The position numbers were made by a program, and so were the translations under genes. From Ovis canadensis (lineage: Eukaryota > Chordata > Mammalia > Artiodactyla > Bovidae), in contig NC_091264.1 in assembly GCF_042477335.2 (NCBI RefSeq), forward strand, positions 37,186,886 through 37,250,885: 64,000 nucleotides of DNA, written 5' to 3'. Position 1 is the stretch's first letter, and every line of letters begins with the position of its first letter. A model generated the notes under the pieces. It did not search any database. It worked only from the letters and a program-made list of their open reading frames with translations, and was not told the DNA's origin. Positions 1 through 10,035 of the stretch are shown one piece after another.

Positions 1-21
1 TAAAAATCTTAACTAAATATT

Positions 22-228
22 TTGGTCCTATACCAAAAAAATACTGTAGGCCTCCTGTTGAGACAAAACAACAACACCATGCGTGAGATAATTGTACATA
101 CTGAGATCACTGATAAAAATTACACAGATAAAATTACAATAATGTTACATGTGACTCATAAGTTATATTTACAAAAAGGTGACAGATTTGCTCAGCTATT
201 GCTATTACCTTATGTGCCCCCAACTTAA
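22..228 (+). pseudogene. Retroviral dUTPase-like fragment (pro frame)
   Basis: A short open stretch ends in a K-G-D-R-F-A-Q-L-L-L-L-P motif, the conserved C-terminal part of the dUTPase domain that betaretroviruses carry upstream of or within pro. Several residues expected to be G, R or S are replaced by R, Q or N, as G-to-A changes would produce. The N-terminal part is outside the window or destroyed. It is a degraded remnant with no expected enzyme activity. Confidence 0.65.
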
Positions 229-424
229 TGAAAAACCAAACACCAAAACAGGTGGCTTTAAAAATACCAACGTTACTACAGCCCTTTCTACTGTTATAAA
301 AATAATCAATAGGCCCATGTTAAAATTAAAAAAAAAAAAAACTTTAAAAAAAATGTTAGACACTGGGACAAATATTTCCATCATAAAAACAAAAAATGGC
401 CTTCAAATTGGCCTACAATTTTAG
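179..424 (+). pseudogene. Retroviral aspartic protease remnant
   Basis: Near position 353 the frame reads M-L-D-T-G followed by a hydrophobic strand, which fits the D-T-G active-site motif of retroviral proteases. It lies in a different frame from the dUTPase piece. The two residues after D-T-G are T and N where the family usually has A and D or S, again consistent with G-to-A change. A stop at 422-424 ends the frame well before the flap and C-terminal part of a normal protease of about 100 residues. Poly-A runs at 327-355 are unusual for coding sequence. Confidence 0.6.
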
Positions 425-884
425 CCTCACACCAGTTAGTGAAAATAAAAACTACAAATACAGCTCAAACTTAAGTTAGTTCATCTTACTTACAAGCCCT
501 AGGCCCTGATCAATTAGTCACTTACATTAAACCATACATTGCCCCATTACCATTAAATTTGTGAAAAAAAAAAAAAACAAAACAAAACCAAAAACAACTT
601 TCTACAACAAGCTCAAACGACTATACAATTAAATAAACCTTTTTCTTAAGGGTCACTGAGATAAAGCCACTAAAGTTAAAATAAAAGTCTGATAACCCTA
701 TCTAGACAGCTCAGTGGCCCCTAGCAAAAAAAAAACAGTCCGCTTTACATACTTTGGTGGCTAAACTACTACAACAAAATAAAACAGAAACTACTCAATC
801 ACCATAACACTCACCAATTTTTGTCATTAAAAAAAATCAAATAAATAAAAAATGCTAACAAATTAAAAAAATATTAACACTATA

Positions 885-1433
885 ATGATTCCTATGGAGA
901 CATCACAACCAAGACTCCCAAGCCCTGCTATGGTCCCTAAAGACTGGGCTATTATGATTATTAATTTACAAGATTGCTTTTTCACTATACCTTTACATCC
1001 AAACAACAGACAACGTTTTGCCTTCTCAATACCTTCTATTAATAATCAATCCCCTGCTCAACGATATCAATAAGTCCTGCCCCAAGATGTAATAAACTCC
1101 CCTACGGTCTGTCAATTTGTTGTTGATAAAATTTTACAGCCCATCAGACAACAATTCCCTAAGACATATCTCATTCATTACATAGATGACATTTTATTGG
1201 CTTCTCCCTCAAAATCTCAATTAAGTTTATTAAATAATGAGGTCATAACTAATGTAACTAATCATGGGCTACTAATAACAAAAGACAAATTACAATACCA
1301 TTCCCCTTTTAAATATCTTAGATATCTTATAGACCGCTCCACTATAAAGCCACAAAAACTTTCTATTAAAAAAGATAATTTACAAACACTTAATGATTTC
1401 CAAAAACTTCTTAAAGATATTAACTGACTATGA
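885..1433 (+). pseudogene. Reverse transcriptase domain, broken
   Basis: The frame contains [12 protein letters not shown] (RT motif A with its catalytic Asp) near 966-1001 and Y-I-D-D-I-L-L-A (the YXDD active-site box) near 1179-1202. In-frame stops occur at 1071-1073 (TAA), 1425-1427 and 1431-1433 (both TGA). All three fall where RTs of this group usually have tryptophan or another G-containing codon. This pattern, and the low G content, suggest G-to-A editing rather than random decay. The RT cannot be functional as encoded. Confidence 0.8.
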
Positions 1434-1985
1434 CCTACCTTAAAAATTCCCACATATACTTTACAAAACTTATTCAAATTATTAAAAAGTTCCTCTAATT
1501 TAAATAGTCCCTGACAACTTACCCCTAAAGCTAAAAAAAATTACAATTAATAAAACAAAAAATTCAACAAACATTTGTTTACCATATTAATTACAATTCC
1601 CATTTTCAAATATATGTCTTTGATACTAAGATATCTCCTACTGCATTATAGTACAAAATAATCACCCTATTAAAATATATCTCCATTCCAGACTAAATAC
1701 ATTATTTCCTATATAGACTTGATAAAAAAAATCATTTTTCTTACACGCTCTCATTTGTGCGCTATAGCTAGATATAACCCTACTCAGATTTACCTACCTT
1801 TGACAAAAACAAAAATTAATAATACTCTCCAGGTGTCTGCTACCATTCAAATAGCCCTTACTAATTATCCAAAAAAGTTATTGGCCAACCCACCTTAAAA
1901 AAAATTATAAAATTTCTTACGAAATACTTCTTTTATCATCAACAATATTGTTTCTAAACACCCTCTCATAAATACACCTAATTAT
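1434..1985 (+). pseudogene. Decayed RT connection / RNase H / integrase N-terminal region
   Basis: The interval between the RT and integrase pieces should encode the RT connection, RNase H and the integrase zinc-binding domain. Only scattered similarity remains and stops are frequent in all three plus frames. A hand count of 1441-1740 gives 13 G against 57 C in 300 bases. No conserved RNase H acidic cluster could be identified with confidence, so the assignment rests on position. Confidence 0.4.
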
Positions 1986-2030
1986 TTTATAAATAAAAAT
2001 AAGGCAGGATGGGCATGTGCCCCCTTTCAT

Positions 2031-2843
2031 TTGACCACTAGTCCCCAAGGGACTAGAGGCTTACAAACAAATGAATTATGGCAAGCTGATTTTACACATT
2101 ACAAACTGCCCCCTTTTAAATTGTTATTTGTAGTCATAGATACCTTTTCCAGCTTCATTTGGGCAGTTCCTTCCAGTGCCAAGACTACTAAAGCTGCCGT
2201 CATAGCCCTTCTACAATGTTTTTCAGTGATGGGGATCCCTGCCTCCATCAAAACAGACAATGGTCCTGCTTTTACAGCCAATGCTTTTCGTGATTTCATG
2301 CATCAATGGGGTATTTGCCTTCTTACTGGCATCCTGTACAACCCTCAAGGCCAAGCCATCATTGAATGGGCCCACCATACACTCAAGTTCATTCTTAATA
2401 AACAAAACAGGGGGAATAAGCTAAGGGACCCTTATGGACCTAAAGCCATTTTGCCTATAGCCCTTTTAACAATCAATTATTTTAATTTGCCTCTACACAG
2501 TCAGGAAACACAAGCAGAGTGACATTTTTCTGATTCACCCTCGCGTATGCCTGAACAAACTGCTGTTTGGGTTAAATGTCTTGATCAATGGCGGCCAGGA
2601 ACGCTTAAGTTCCTAGGCAAGGGATATTGTCTTGTCATTTTAGATGATGGAACCGAACAGTGGGTCCCACTCAGAAGAGTCAGAAGATGGGCAGGCCTTG
2701 CTCCACATCCCCCGACCGGTCACAGCACTAAAACGGAAATTGCAACAGATGACACGGAAAGACGGCAAGAAAATGAAACGTCCCCGACGCAATGCGCCTT
2801 TTCCGACCTGGGCACAAATGAAAAATCTGTCCAGACGAGCTGA
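2031..2843 (+). pseudogene. Integrase catalytic core and C-terminal domain, one in-frame stop
   Basis: Codons from 2031 give an integrase core with the D-D-E residues in recognisable context: W-Q-A-D-F-T-H (first Asp), K-T-D-N-G-P-A-F (second Asp) and A-I-I-E-W-A-H (Glu). A TGA at 2520-2522 interrupts the frame. The same frame resumes and encodes a C-terminal DNA-binding region with V-W-V-K-C-L-D-Q-W-R-P-G and W-V-P-L-R-R-V. Base composition here is normal, unlike the upstream pol. The tail overlaps the start of env in another frame, as in betaretroviruses. The N-terminal HHCC domain is not recognisable. Confidence 0.8.
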
Positions 2844-3642
2844 AGATACTCTGTTGATGACCAACAGTGAGGCAACACCGGAAAAACTGTTGCTGGCCAT
2901 GATGGCCGTTTTAACCTGTGCTTCTGGGGTAAGCGGTAATTCCATCTATTGGGCTTATATCCCCAACCCGCCTCTTTTACAAGTGGTGGATTGGACAGAA
3001 TCATCTCCTGTGGTTTTCACAAATGACAGCTTACATTTTCCTGCCCCCTGGTCGGATCTAGGACCACAAATAAAAGAAGAAGAAGGAAAGACAGTTAACT
3101 TAACACTTATGTATCCAGTGCTCCCCATCTGTTTCGGGGCCCTCCCTTTGTGTCTCTGCCTATATCCACAATGGTGGGCTTGCTCTTTCTCAAATGGCTC
3201 TTTCCGTCTTGGAATGCTCGCTACCATGACCTTTGTTCTCAACTGGACAGAGACTACCTACCATGGACAAATAGCCAACTTCACTCACTATCTATTTAAG
3301 CCTTCTGAGCCTCCTTGTGACAACGTATCTTGGAAGAAAAAATCGTCTGTGCCGGGAATGGACTGGTCCACCCGTAGAGAAAGGTTTGGAAAAGTTTCTG
3401 TTCACGCTAACATGACTTTTGTTGATTGGGGACCTCATGGACTCTTTGTGAATTGCTCAGAATCACAAAAAAATAAGAACACGTGCCAATGGTATAATGT
3501 TTCAGCACCACGTTTTAACAGAACACAAACAGGACTTTGGCATCAACGCGATAAACTTTTGTACTGGTACAACAGAGGTCTTTCACCTCCCAGACCCCAG
3601 ATAATCAGTCCAGTCCTGGGGTCTGAACACTGGCATCTTTAG
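2644..3642 (+). pseudogene. Env surface-subunit (SU) open frame, 332 codons
   Basis: The longest surviving retroviral frame starts at an ATG overlapping the integrase tail. It has a long basic N-terminal leader (many K and R over residues 28-65), then a hydrophobic signal-like segment around residues 82-97. The ectodomain has about ten N-X-S/T sequons and scattered cysteines, as expected for an SU glycoprotein. The frame ends at TAG 3640-3642. Downstream env sequence continues in another frame, so no full SU-TM precursor can be made. The layout resembles class II ERV envelopes; a specific family cannot be named from sequence alone. Confidence 0.75.
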
Positions 3643-3821
3643 AAAATTCCTGCTTCTTTGTCTCGGTTTAGGGTCTCACATGCTTATGCACATGTTTCCA
3701 TCCCACAAAATTATACTATTGAGTATAATTATACTAGCTATGTTCATGCTTGTGTAAATGCGCCCTATCTTTCTGCTATTAGACAATTTAGGAGTAATGG
3801 CTCAGTTCTGTCCTGTACTGA
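3643..3821 (+). pseudogene. Env SU C-terminal segment, frameshifted
   Basis: This short interval between the two env frames keeps env-like content in pieces, with stops in every plus frame. The SU frame and the TM frame differ, so at least one indel lies here. Confidence 0.5.
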
Positions 3822-4472
3822 GTGTCATTTGTAACTTGTTTAAATCATAGTGTGTCAATTAATGTTACTAAAGACAGTGTTTTTTCAGTCCGGCAAAAGA
3901 CTGATTTGTGGGTTCCAGTTAAGATTTCTGAACCTTGGTCAGATTCCATGTTGTTGTCTTCTGTTCTGAGAGAATCCCTAAAAAGAAGCGAACGCTTAAT
4001 TGGCTGGATTATAGGTGCCATAGCGGGTACTATTTCAGTTGTACTTGTTGGTACAGTTCCTGGAATGGCATTGTATAATTCTACTCAAAATCATGATTTC
4101 ATTACTGCTTGGAAAAAGGATTCTCATGATCTCTGGGCCCGGCAAGCTCAGATAGATCAACAAATACAAACACGCTTAGATGACCTACAAGCCGCCCTTA
4201 TGTATGTGGGGGATGATCTGCATGCTTTACAGATACAATTGACGTTGCGGTGTCACTGGAATTTTATTACTTTCTATTTGACCAATATGCCATACAATGC
4301 CACTGTATATCCTTGGGAACAAATAAAGTTACATCTTTTAGGTTCGAAATCAAACACTAATCTAGATATAGAGAAACTGAAGCAACCAATCACGTCTACC
4401 TTCAGCAGCATTCCCCTGTGTTATATAACACTGACTTCTATAATACACTATCTGCTAGTACTTCCTTTTTAA
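3822..4472 (+). pseudogene. Env transmembrane-subunit (TM) fragment, 216 codons
   Basis: The frame contains a short basic K-R-S-E-R stretch, then a long hydrophobic Gly/Ala/Val-rich segment that fits a fusion-peptide region. A heptad-like stretch (I-D-Q-Q-I-Q-T-R-L-D-D-L-Q) and a conserved R-C-H-W-N Cys region follow. The basic site does not match a canonical furin motif. The frame stops at 4470-4472, before any membrane anchor. A hydrophobic anchor-like run appears in another frame at 4499-4555. The subunit is therefore truncated and not expected to work. Confidence 0.7.
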
Positions 4473-4627
4473 ATCCAAAAAATTGGGTACCCCATACGAT
4501 GGCTTCTTATGCGCTGATCTGTTTATTGTTTGTTATTGTTCTTACAGGATTCTGAACGTTCTGTGCTCGAGCCACCGCTGCCCAAAAAGCGGGAGTCACC
4601 ATGGCTGCAGCAGTCTTTGTTCTTGAG

Positions 4628-4643
4628 AAAAAAGGGAGGAAAC
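4628..4643 (+). promoter_or_regulatory. Retroviral polypurine tract
   Basis: A run of sixteen purines lies immediately upstream of the 3' LTR. It is in the position of the primer for plus-strand DNA synthesis. Confidence 0.75.
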
Positions 4644-4645
4644 GT

Positions 4646-5089
4646 GGAGGGGCTGGAAGGCTTTGAGCAAATACTGAGAATGTATTTGCTCCACTCCTGA
4701 CGAAGGCTGGAAGCTGGGACGAGCATAACAAAGGGTTATGAGTGTTCACTGAGTGCCCGAGGCTAGGAATGCATGACAAGGGTCAATACACCTGGCCTTG
4801 AGGCATTCGAAGGCTTCCTTCTGACCACCTGTTTCTGAGAGCAAGGACTGTTGTTTCATGATAAGATTCCCTTTAGAGTCTTGCCAAAGCTATGTTATGG
4901 CTTGAGTGGTGGGAACTGTATTTTATGCTTGAATGCTTTAATGTTTATCTGGAATGGCTACGTGCAAGTCAGCCTTATGCTCTATTTCCTGAAAATTGAA
5001 AAACTACACAATTGGATAATAAACTTTGTCAGTCCACTAGAGGCTGTCCCTGAGTCTCCTTTTCAGAGTGTGGTTCTCCGAGCCTTACA
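4646..5089 (+). repeat. 3' LTR of the class II ERV
   Basis: The sequence begins with TG two bases after the polypurine tract and ends with CA at 5088-5089, about 444 bp. A polyadenylation signal AATAAA is at 5019-5024, followed by a T/G-rich stretch, which fits the R/U5 part. The 5' LTR is off-window, so LTR divergence and insertion age cannot be measured here. Confidence 0.75.
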
Positions 5090-5229
5090 CCTCTCCACTA
5101 TTAGTCATATAAACTGCTCAGTTTATAAATTAAGGAATGATACCTCAATTAGCTCTCTTCCTATGAAATTGGTATTCCCAAATTCTTGGAGGGAAAGAAA
5201 GTTCTCAATTATTTATCTGCAGTACTTGT

Positions 5230-5416
5230 GAAAGTCATTCAGTCATGTCCGACTCTTTGCGACCCCATGAACTATACAGTCCATGGAGTTCTTCAGGCCT
5301 GACTACCAGAGTGGGTAGCCTATTACTTTTCCAGGGGATCTTCCCGACCCAGGAATTGAACTGGGGTCTCCTGCATTGCAGGTGGACTCTTTACCAGCTG
5401 AGCTACCAGGGAAGCC
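5230..5416 (-). repeat. Bov-tA-type SINE
   Basis: It matches the ruminant SINE pattern in reverse: CAGTCATGTCCGACTCTTTG at one end and AGCTACCAGGGAAGCC at the other. It lies 140 bp past the ERV LTR. Confidence 0.9.
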
Positions 5417-6164
5417 AGTACTTCTTAGGTCTTATTAATTTGTAAAGAGTAGACAATTGATACTTATTCCGTGTATTGCCTTTCTGCTCAATAGTATGAT
5501 CTTCAGAGGGAGGGGAATGAACATTTATGGATAGTTCATGGTAAAATGCACTGTCTAACTTCACTCTCATACCTTGGTGGGTATGGCAGTATTTAACCAA
5601 TGAAAGGGTTGAGGCTTAGAAGAGTTGATTGACCTATGCCAATGAAAAGTTCTAAAGTAATGTTAGAAATTAACCTTCATCCAATTATGATGTCCAAGTC
5701 AATGCACATTGAAAGGAAAATATAGTTTCAACTGGGAAAAATCAATCATTTTGCATCTAATGGAGATACTTTATTTTAACAATCCCTATGTTAATATATA
5801 AACGTATATGTTCGTAATAAAAATCACTAACACGGAAGGGTATATAATATAAACAAATTGTCATATTTTACATTTTTCTAGGGAATATAGTTTTAGTATA
5901 ATTGTTTCAAAGTAAAAAATTGAAGCTTGTATATTCAAAAAAATGGAAACTTATATTATGTATTTTAGAATCAGATGTAAAAAATTCACTTGTTTCAACT
6001 TGACATAGTAAGAGTAGAATTGACCCCAAATCATTCTTTCAATAAACACTTATCCATTAAGCTTGAAAATCAAGGACACATTTATTAAACATATAATTTT
6101 ACCCCTGGCAAAATAAAAATGATTGACAAAATGTTCACATTTAAATAAATGAGTTTTGCCTTAC
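5417..6164. other. AT-rich unique sequence, intron 1 of the left CRISP paralogue
   Basis: No coding or repeat signal was recognised over most of this stretch. The last 100 bases align by eye with 42,575-42,688, next to the other CRISP leader exon, so at least that part is paralogous. Confidence 0.4.
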
Positions 6165-6201
6165 TGTTGGTTTTCAGAGCAGGATGAAGAGTCTGCTTTG
6201 T
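6165..6201 (-). CDS. Leader (5' UTR) exon of a second CRISP paralogue
   Basis: On the minus strand a 37-nt exon is bounded by acceptor CCCTTTTCTTCCTACAG and donor GTAAGGC. Its sequence is close to the leader exon at 42,689-42,726. It also resembles the segment that encodes the N-terminal M-K-Q-I-L-H-P-A-L extension annotated for human CRISP3. There is no ATG in it, so it is probably non-coding here. Splicing would lead to a signal-peptide exon that must lie to the left of the window, across the ERV. It therefore marks a separate CRISP gene whose coding exons are not in this window. It is listed under CDS only for lack of an exon type. Confidence 0.6.
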
Positions 6202-6426
6202 CTGTAGGAAGAAAAGGGTGCAGAGGATATTAGAGCACAATATCTATTACATCTATCTCTGTTTTAGAACATTCTGGTTTGCAAGTAAATCCAAATCAAT
6301 ACATTTCCAAAACAGAATTTTTTTTTATGCCAATGGCTTCCAATTTCATTGACAGTTATCTGATGTTGTTTTTTTGACATTATTTAGCTTTCAGTTAGCT
6401 TTTAACATGAGTAAGTAAAGAACAGG

Positions 6427-6630
6427 GCTTCCCAGGTGGCTCAGTGGTAAAGAATCTGCCTGCCAATGCAGAAATGCAGGTAGGGATAGGGAAGATCCCA
6501 TGAAGGAGGAAATGGCAATCCATTCTAGTGTTCTTGCCTGGAGAATCCCATGGACAGAGCAGTTTGACAAGGTACAGTCTATAGGATCACAAAGAATTAG
6601 ATATGACTGAGCAACTGAGCATGCACACAA
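6427..6630 (+). repeat. Bov-tA-type SINE
   Basis: It begins GGGCTTCCCAGGTGGCTCAG and ends with the decayed GTCACAAAGAG..ACTGAGCAACTGAGC tail typical of the family. Confidence 0.9.
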
Positions 6631-6659
6631 GCAAAGCATATTCTCACTCTTCTTAAGTA

Positions 6660-6870
6660 AGTAAGTGAAGTCGCTCAGTCGTGTCCGACTCTGTGCGATC
6701 CCACGGACTGTAGCCCACCAGGCTTCTCTGTCCATGGGATTCTCCTGGCAAGAATACTAGAGTGGGTTGTCATTTCCTTCTCCAGGGGATCTTTCCAACC
6801 CAGGGATCGAACCTGGGTCTCCTGCATTGCAGGCAGATGCTTTAACCTCTGAGCCACCAGGAAAGCCCCT
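6660..6870 (-). repeat. Bov-tA-type SINE
   Basis: Reverse-orientation copy from GAAGTCGCTCAGTCGTGTCC to GAGCCACCAGGAAAGCCCC. It is well preserved, which suggests it is young. Confidence 0.9.
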
Positions 6871-6884
6871 ATGCATACTAAAAT

Positions 6885-8825
6885 CTCAGTTCAGTTCAGT
6901 CTCTCAGTCATGTCTAACTCTTTGCGACCCCATGTACTGCACCACTCCAGGCTTCCCTGTCCATCACGAACTTCCAGTTTACCCAAACTCATGTCCATTG
7001 AGTCGGTGATGACATCTAACCATCACATCCTCTGTCGTCCCCTTCTCCTCCTGCCTTCAATCTTTCCCAGGGTCAGGGTCTTTTCAAATGAGTCAGCTCT
7101 TTGCATCAGGTGGCCAAAATATTGGAGTTTCAGCTTCAACATCAGTCCTTCCAGTGAACACCCAGGACTGATTTCCTTTAGGATGGACTGGTTGGATCTC
7201 CTTGCAGTCTAAGGGACTCTCAACAGTTTTCTCCAACACCACAGTTCAAAAGCATCAATTCTTCGGCGCTCAGCTTTCTTTATAGTCCAACTCTCACATC
7301 CATACATGACCACTGGAAAAACCATAGCCTTAACTAGACGGACCTTTGTTGGCAAAGTAATGTCTCTGCTTTTGAATATGCTATCTAGGTTGCTCATAAC
7401 TTTCCTTCCAAGGAGTAAGCGTCTTTTAATTTCATGGCTGCAATCACCATCTGCAGTGATTTTGGAGCCCAAAAGAATAAATTTTGCCTCTGTTTACACT
7501 GTTTCCCCATCTATTTGCCATGAAGTGATGGGACCAGATGCCATGTTTTCTGAATGTTGAGCTTTAAACCAACTTTTTCACTCTCCTCTTTCACTTTCAG
7601 CAAGAGGCTCTTTAGTTCCTCTTCACTTTCTGCCATAAGGGTGGTGTCATCTGCATATCTGAGGTTATTGATATTTCTCCCAGCAATCTTGATTCCAGCT
7701 TGTGCTTCTTCCAGTCCAGCGTTTCTCATGATGTACTCTGCATAGAAGTTAAATAATCAGGTTGACAATATACAGCCTTGATGTACTCCTTTTCCTATTT
7801 GGAACCTGTCTGTTTCTCCGTGTCCAGTTCTAACTGTTGCTTCTTGATCTGCAAACAGGTTTCTCAAGAGGCAGGTCAGGTGGTCTGGTATTCCCATCTC
7901 TTTCAGAATTTTCCACAGTTTATTGTGATCCACACAGTCAGAGGCTTTGGCATTGTCAATAAAGCAGAAATAGATGTTTTTCTAGAACTCTCTTGCTTTT
8001 TCCATGATCCAGCGGATGTTGGCAATTTGATCTCTGGTTCCTCTGCCTTTTCTAAAACCAGCTTGAACATCAGGAAGTTCACGGTTCGCGTCTTGCTGAA
8101 GCCTGGCTTGCGGAATTGTGAGTATTACTTTACTAGCATGTGAGATGAGTACAATTGTGCGGTAGTTTGAGCATTCTCTGGCATTGCCTGTTTTTGGGAT
8201 TGGAATGAAAACTGACCTTTTCCAGTCCTGCAGCCACTGCTGAGTTCTCCAAATTTGCTGGCATATTGAGTGCAACACTTTCACAGCATCATCTTTCAGG
8301 ATTTGAAATAGCTCAGCTGGAATTCCATCACCTCCACTAGCTTTGTTCGTAGTGATACTTCCTAAGGCCCCACTTGACTTCACATTCCAGGATGTCTGGC
8401 TCTAGGTGAGTGATCACACCATCGTGATTATCCAGGTCATGAAGATCTTTTTTGTACAGTTCTTCTGTGTATTCTTGCAGCCTCTTCTTAATATCTTCTT
8501 CTTCTGTTAGGTCCATACCATTTCTGTCCTTTATAGAGCCCATCTTTGCATGAAATGTTCCCTTGGTATCTCTAATTTTCTTGATGAGATCTCCAGTCTT
8601 TCCTATTCTATTTTTTCCCTCTATTTCTTTGCATTGATTGCTGAGGAAGGCTTTCTTATATCTCCTTGCTATTCTTTGGAACTCTGCATTCAAATGGGAA
8701 TATGTTTCCTTTTCTCCTTTGCTTTTCGCTTCTCTTCTTTTCACAGCTATTTGTAAGGCCTCCTCAAAAGCCATTTTGCTTTTTTGCATTTCTTTTTCTT
8801 GGGGATAGATGCTGCCTTTTGGCTG
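6885..8825 (-). mobile_element. BovB LINE, 5'-truncated
   Basis: The 3' tail appears in reverse (TCAGTTCAGTTCAGTCTCTC) at 6,885. Minus-strand pieces of the BovB ORF follow at 8337-8789, 7982-8383, 7511-7729 and 7209-7472, including the RT box L-R-Y-A-D-D-T-T-L-M-A-E-S near 7,650. Frameshifts separate the pieces, so it is dead. It interrupts the block that is paralogous to 42.6-46.7 kb. Confidence 0.92.
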
Positions 8826-8849
8826 AGTGTTTCTATAATAAGCACTGAA

Positions 8850-9500
8850 GACCGGTTAATCACTGTGGCAGTAACCCAGCTCTTACCTATAGCTGAACAT
8901 CCATGGCTCAGCTTTCCATGACTTTTACTTCCCAGTTACCAACTTTCTATAGCTTATTGGATAGTCTTTGGAAAGCATCAGTTCTGGGAAATCTTTTCTG
9001 AGCTTTAGTTTTCTTTTCTATAAACTGTGGATTATCATATCATAGGTTTGTTTTGGACACTTATTGGCATAATATACACAAAACATCTAATACAATGCCT
9101 GGTATAGAATACTCAATAAATGGAAATGATTGATATTTTTATTATTATCCTTTGCAATGAGTAGTAATCTGTTGAGATCATACTCTCTCTCAAAAATGCA
9201 CGCTGTTTGAATTGCTGGTTTTAGAAGTGTTTATAAAACCTGCATTTACTTCCAGGTGTCAGAGGAAAAAAATCATTATAATCTAATCATATATTCTTAC
9301 ATTCAAGGCCCAGCGCCACTGGAGACTTTCTGGCTAACTGTAGGAAAATGATCTAACATCTGGGATGTTGTATCCTCATCACTCACTGAAAGACATAGCC
9401 TGAGCCTGATGATTTTGTATAGCTTAATCATGTTATAGGTTTGTATTAGGTAACCCATAATTCCATAATTCAATAGACAAAAGATGCCACATACTCTTCT
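8850..9500. repeat. Left copy of paralogous block, includes a MIR element (about 8,940-9,140)
   Basis: The sequence aligns by eye with 46,160-46,670, both across a MIR-like core and in the unique flanks on both sides. The MIR core shows the conserved TTTCT..CTGTAAA-like stretch and an AATACTCAATAAATG end. Shared flanks show a duplicated locus rather than two independent MIR copies. Confidence 0.6.
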
Positions 9501-9827
9501 TTGCCTCCTTCCTCTCCCCACTCTCTTACTCACCCAGCCTATAATCGTTTTTGTTGCCTCAATGAAAGCAATGACACTTTTTGTGAGAGTATATTTAAAG
9601 AAAAGTTGCTATTTTATTCCTTTAAGCCCACATTCATGGATCCCATTATTTTCCTTCAATACTTACAAATGGAAAAGCACTGTGCCCTTTCGTATGTTTT
9701 AAGACCAGGGTGACATGGTTCTTCTACAGTGTCTGCAGGAAGAGCATGGTGTATGGTTTCATAATCCTAGAGCAAGGGAAGAGAGAACATTTAAAATAAA
9801 GACACGAAGAAGAGGTGTGTGTGTGTG
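9501..9827. other. Unique AT-rich sequence, no gene seen
   Basis: It contains only short random frames and a (GT)n run near 9,814-9,826. Confidence 0.4.
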
Positions 9828-10035
9828 GAAGTATTAGTTGTTCAGCTGTGTCTGACTCTTTGTTTCCCCATGGACTATAACCCACCAGACTCCTTTGTCC
9901 ATGGAATTCTCCAAGAAAAAATATTGACTGGGTATCCAGTCCCTTCTTCATGGGATCCTCTTGACCCAGGGATCAAAACTGAGTCTCCTGCATTGCAGGC
10001 AGATTCTTTACCATCTGAGCCACCAGAGAAGCCGG
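9828..10035 (-). repeat. Bov-tA-type SINE
   Basis: Reverse copy from GTTGTTCAGCTGTGTCTGAC to GAGCCACCAGAGAAGCC. Confidence 0.88.

Larger units (their letters stand above)
1..5089 (+). mobile_element. Class II (betaretrovirus-like) endogenous retrovirus, 3' portion
   Basis: The retroviral order dUTPase, protease, reverse transcriptase, integrase, env and 3' LTR reads left to right on the plus strand; gag and the 5' LTR lie beyond the left edge. A dUTPase next to the protease, and pol overlapping the start of env, are typical of betaretrovirus-like (ERVK-type) elements. No gene is intact: pol has several in-frame stops and env is split by a frameshift. The element lies within intron 1 of the left CRISP paralogue, antisense to that gene. 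The interval from 1 to about 1,985 is much poorer in G than the rest. The family assignment rests on gene order and motifs only. Confidence 0.9.

Noticed and set aside
7209-7472. Conserved-looking minus-strand frame with V-V-M-Y-G-C-E-S-W.
   Set aside because: It recurs in several copies in the window and is the BovB C-terminal region.
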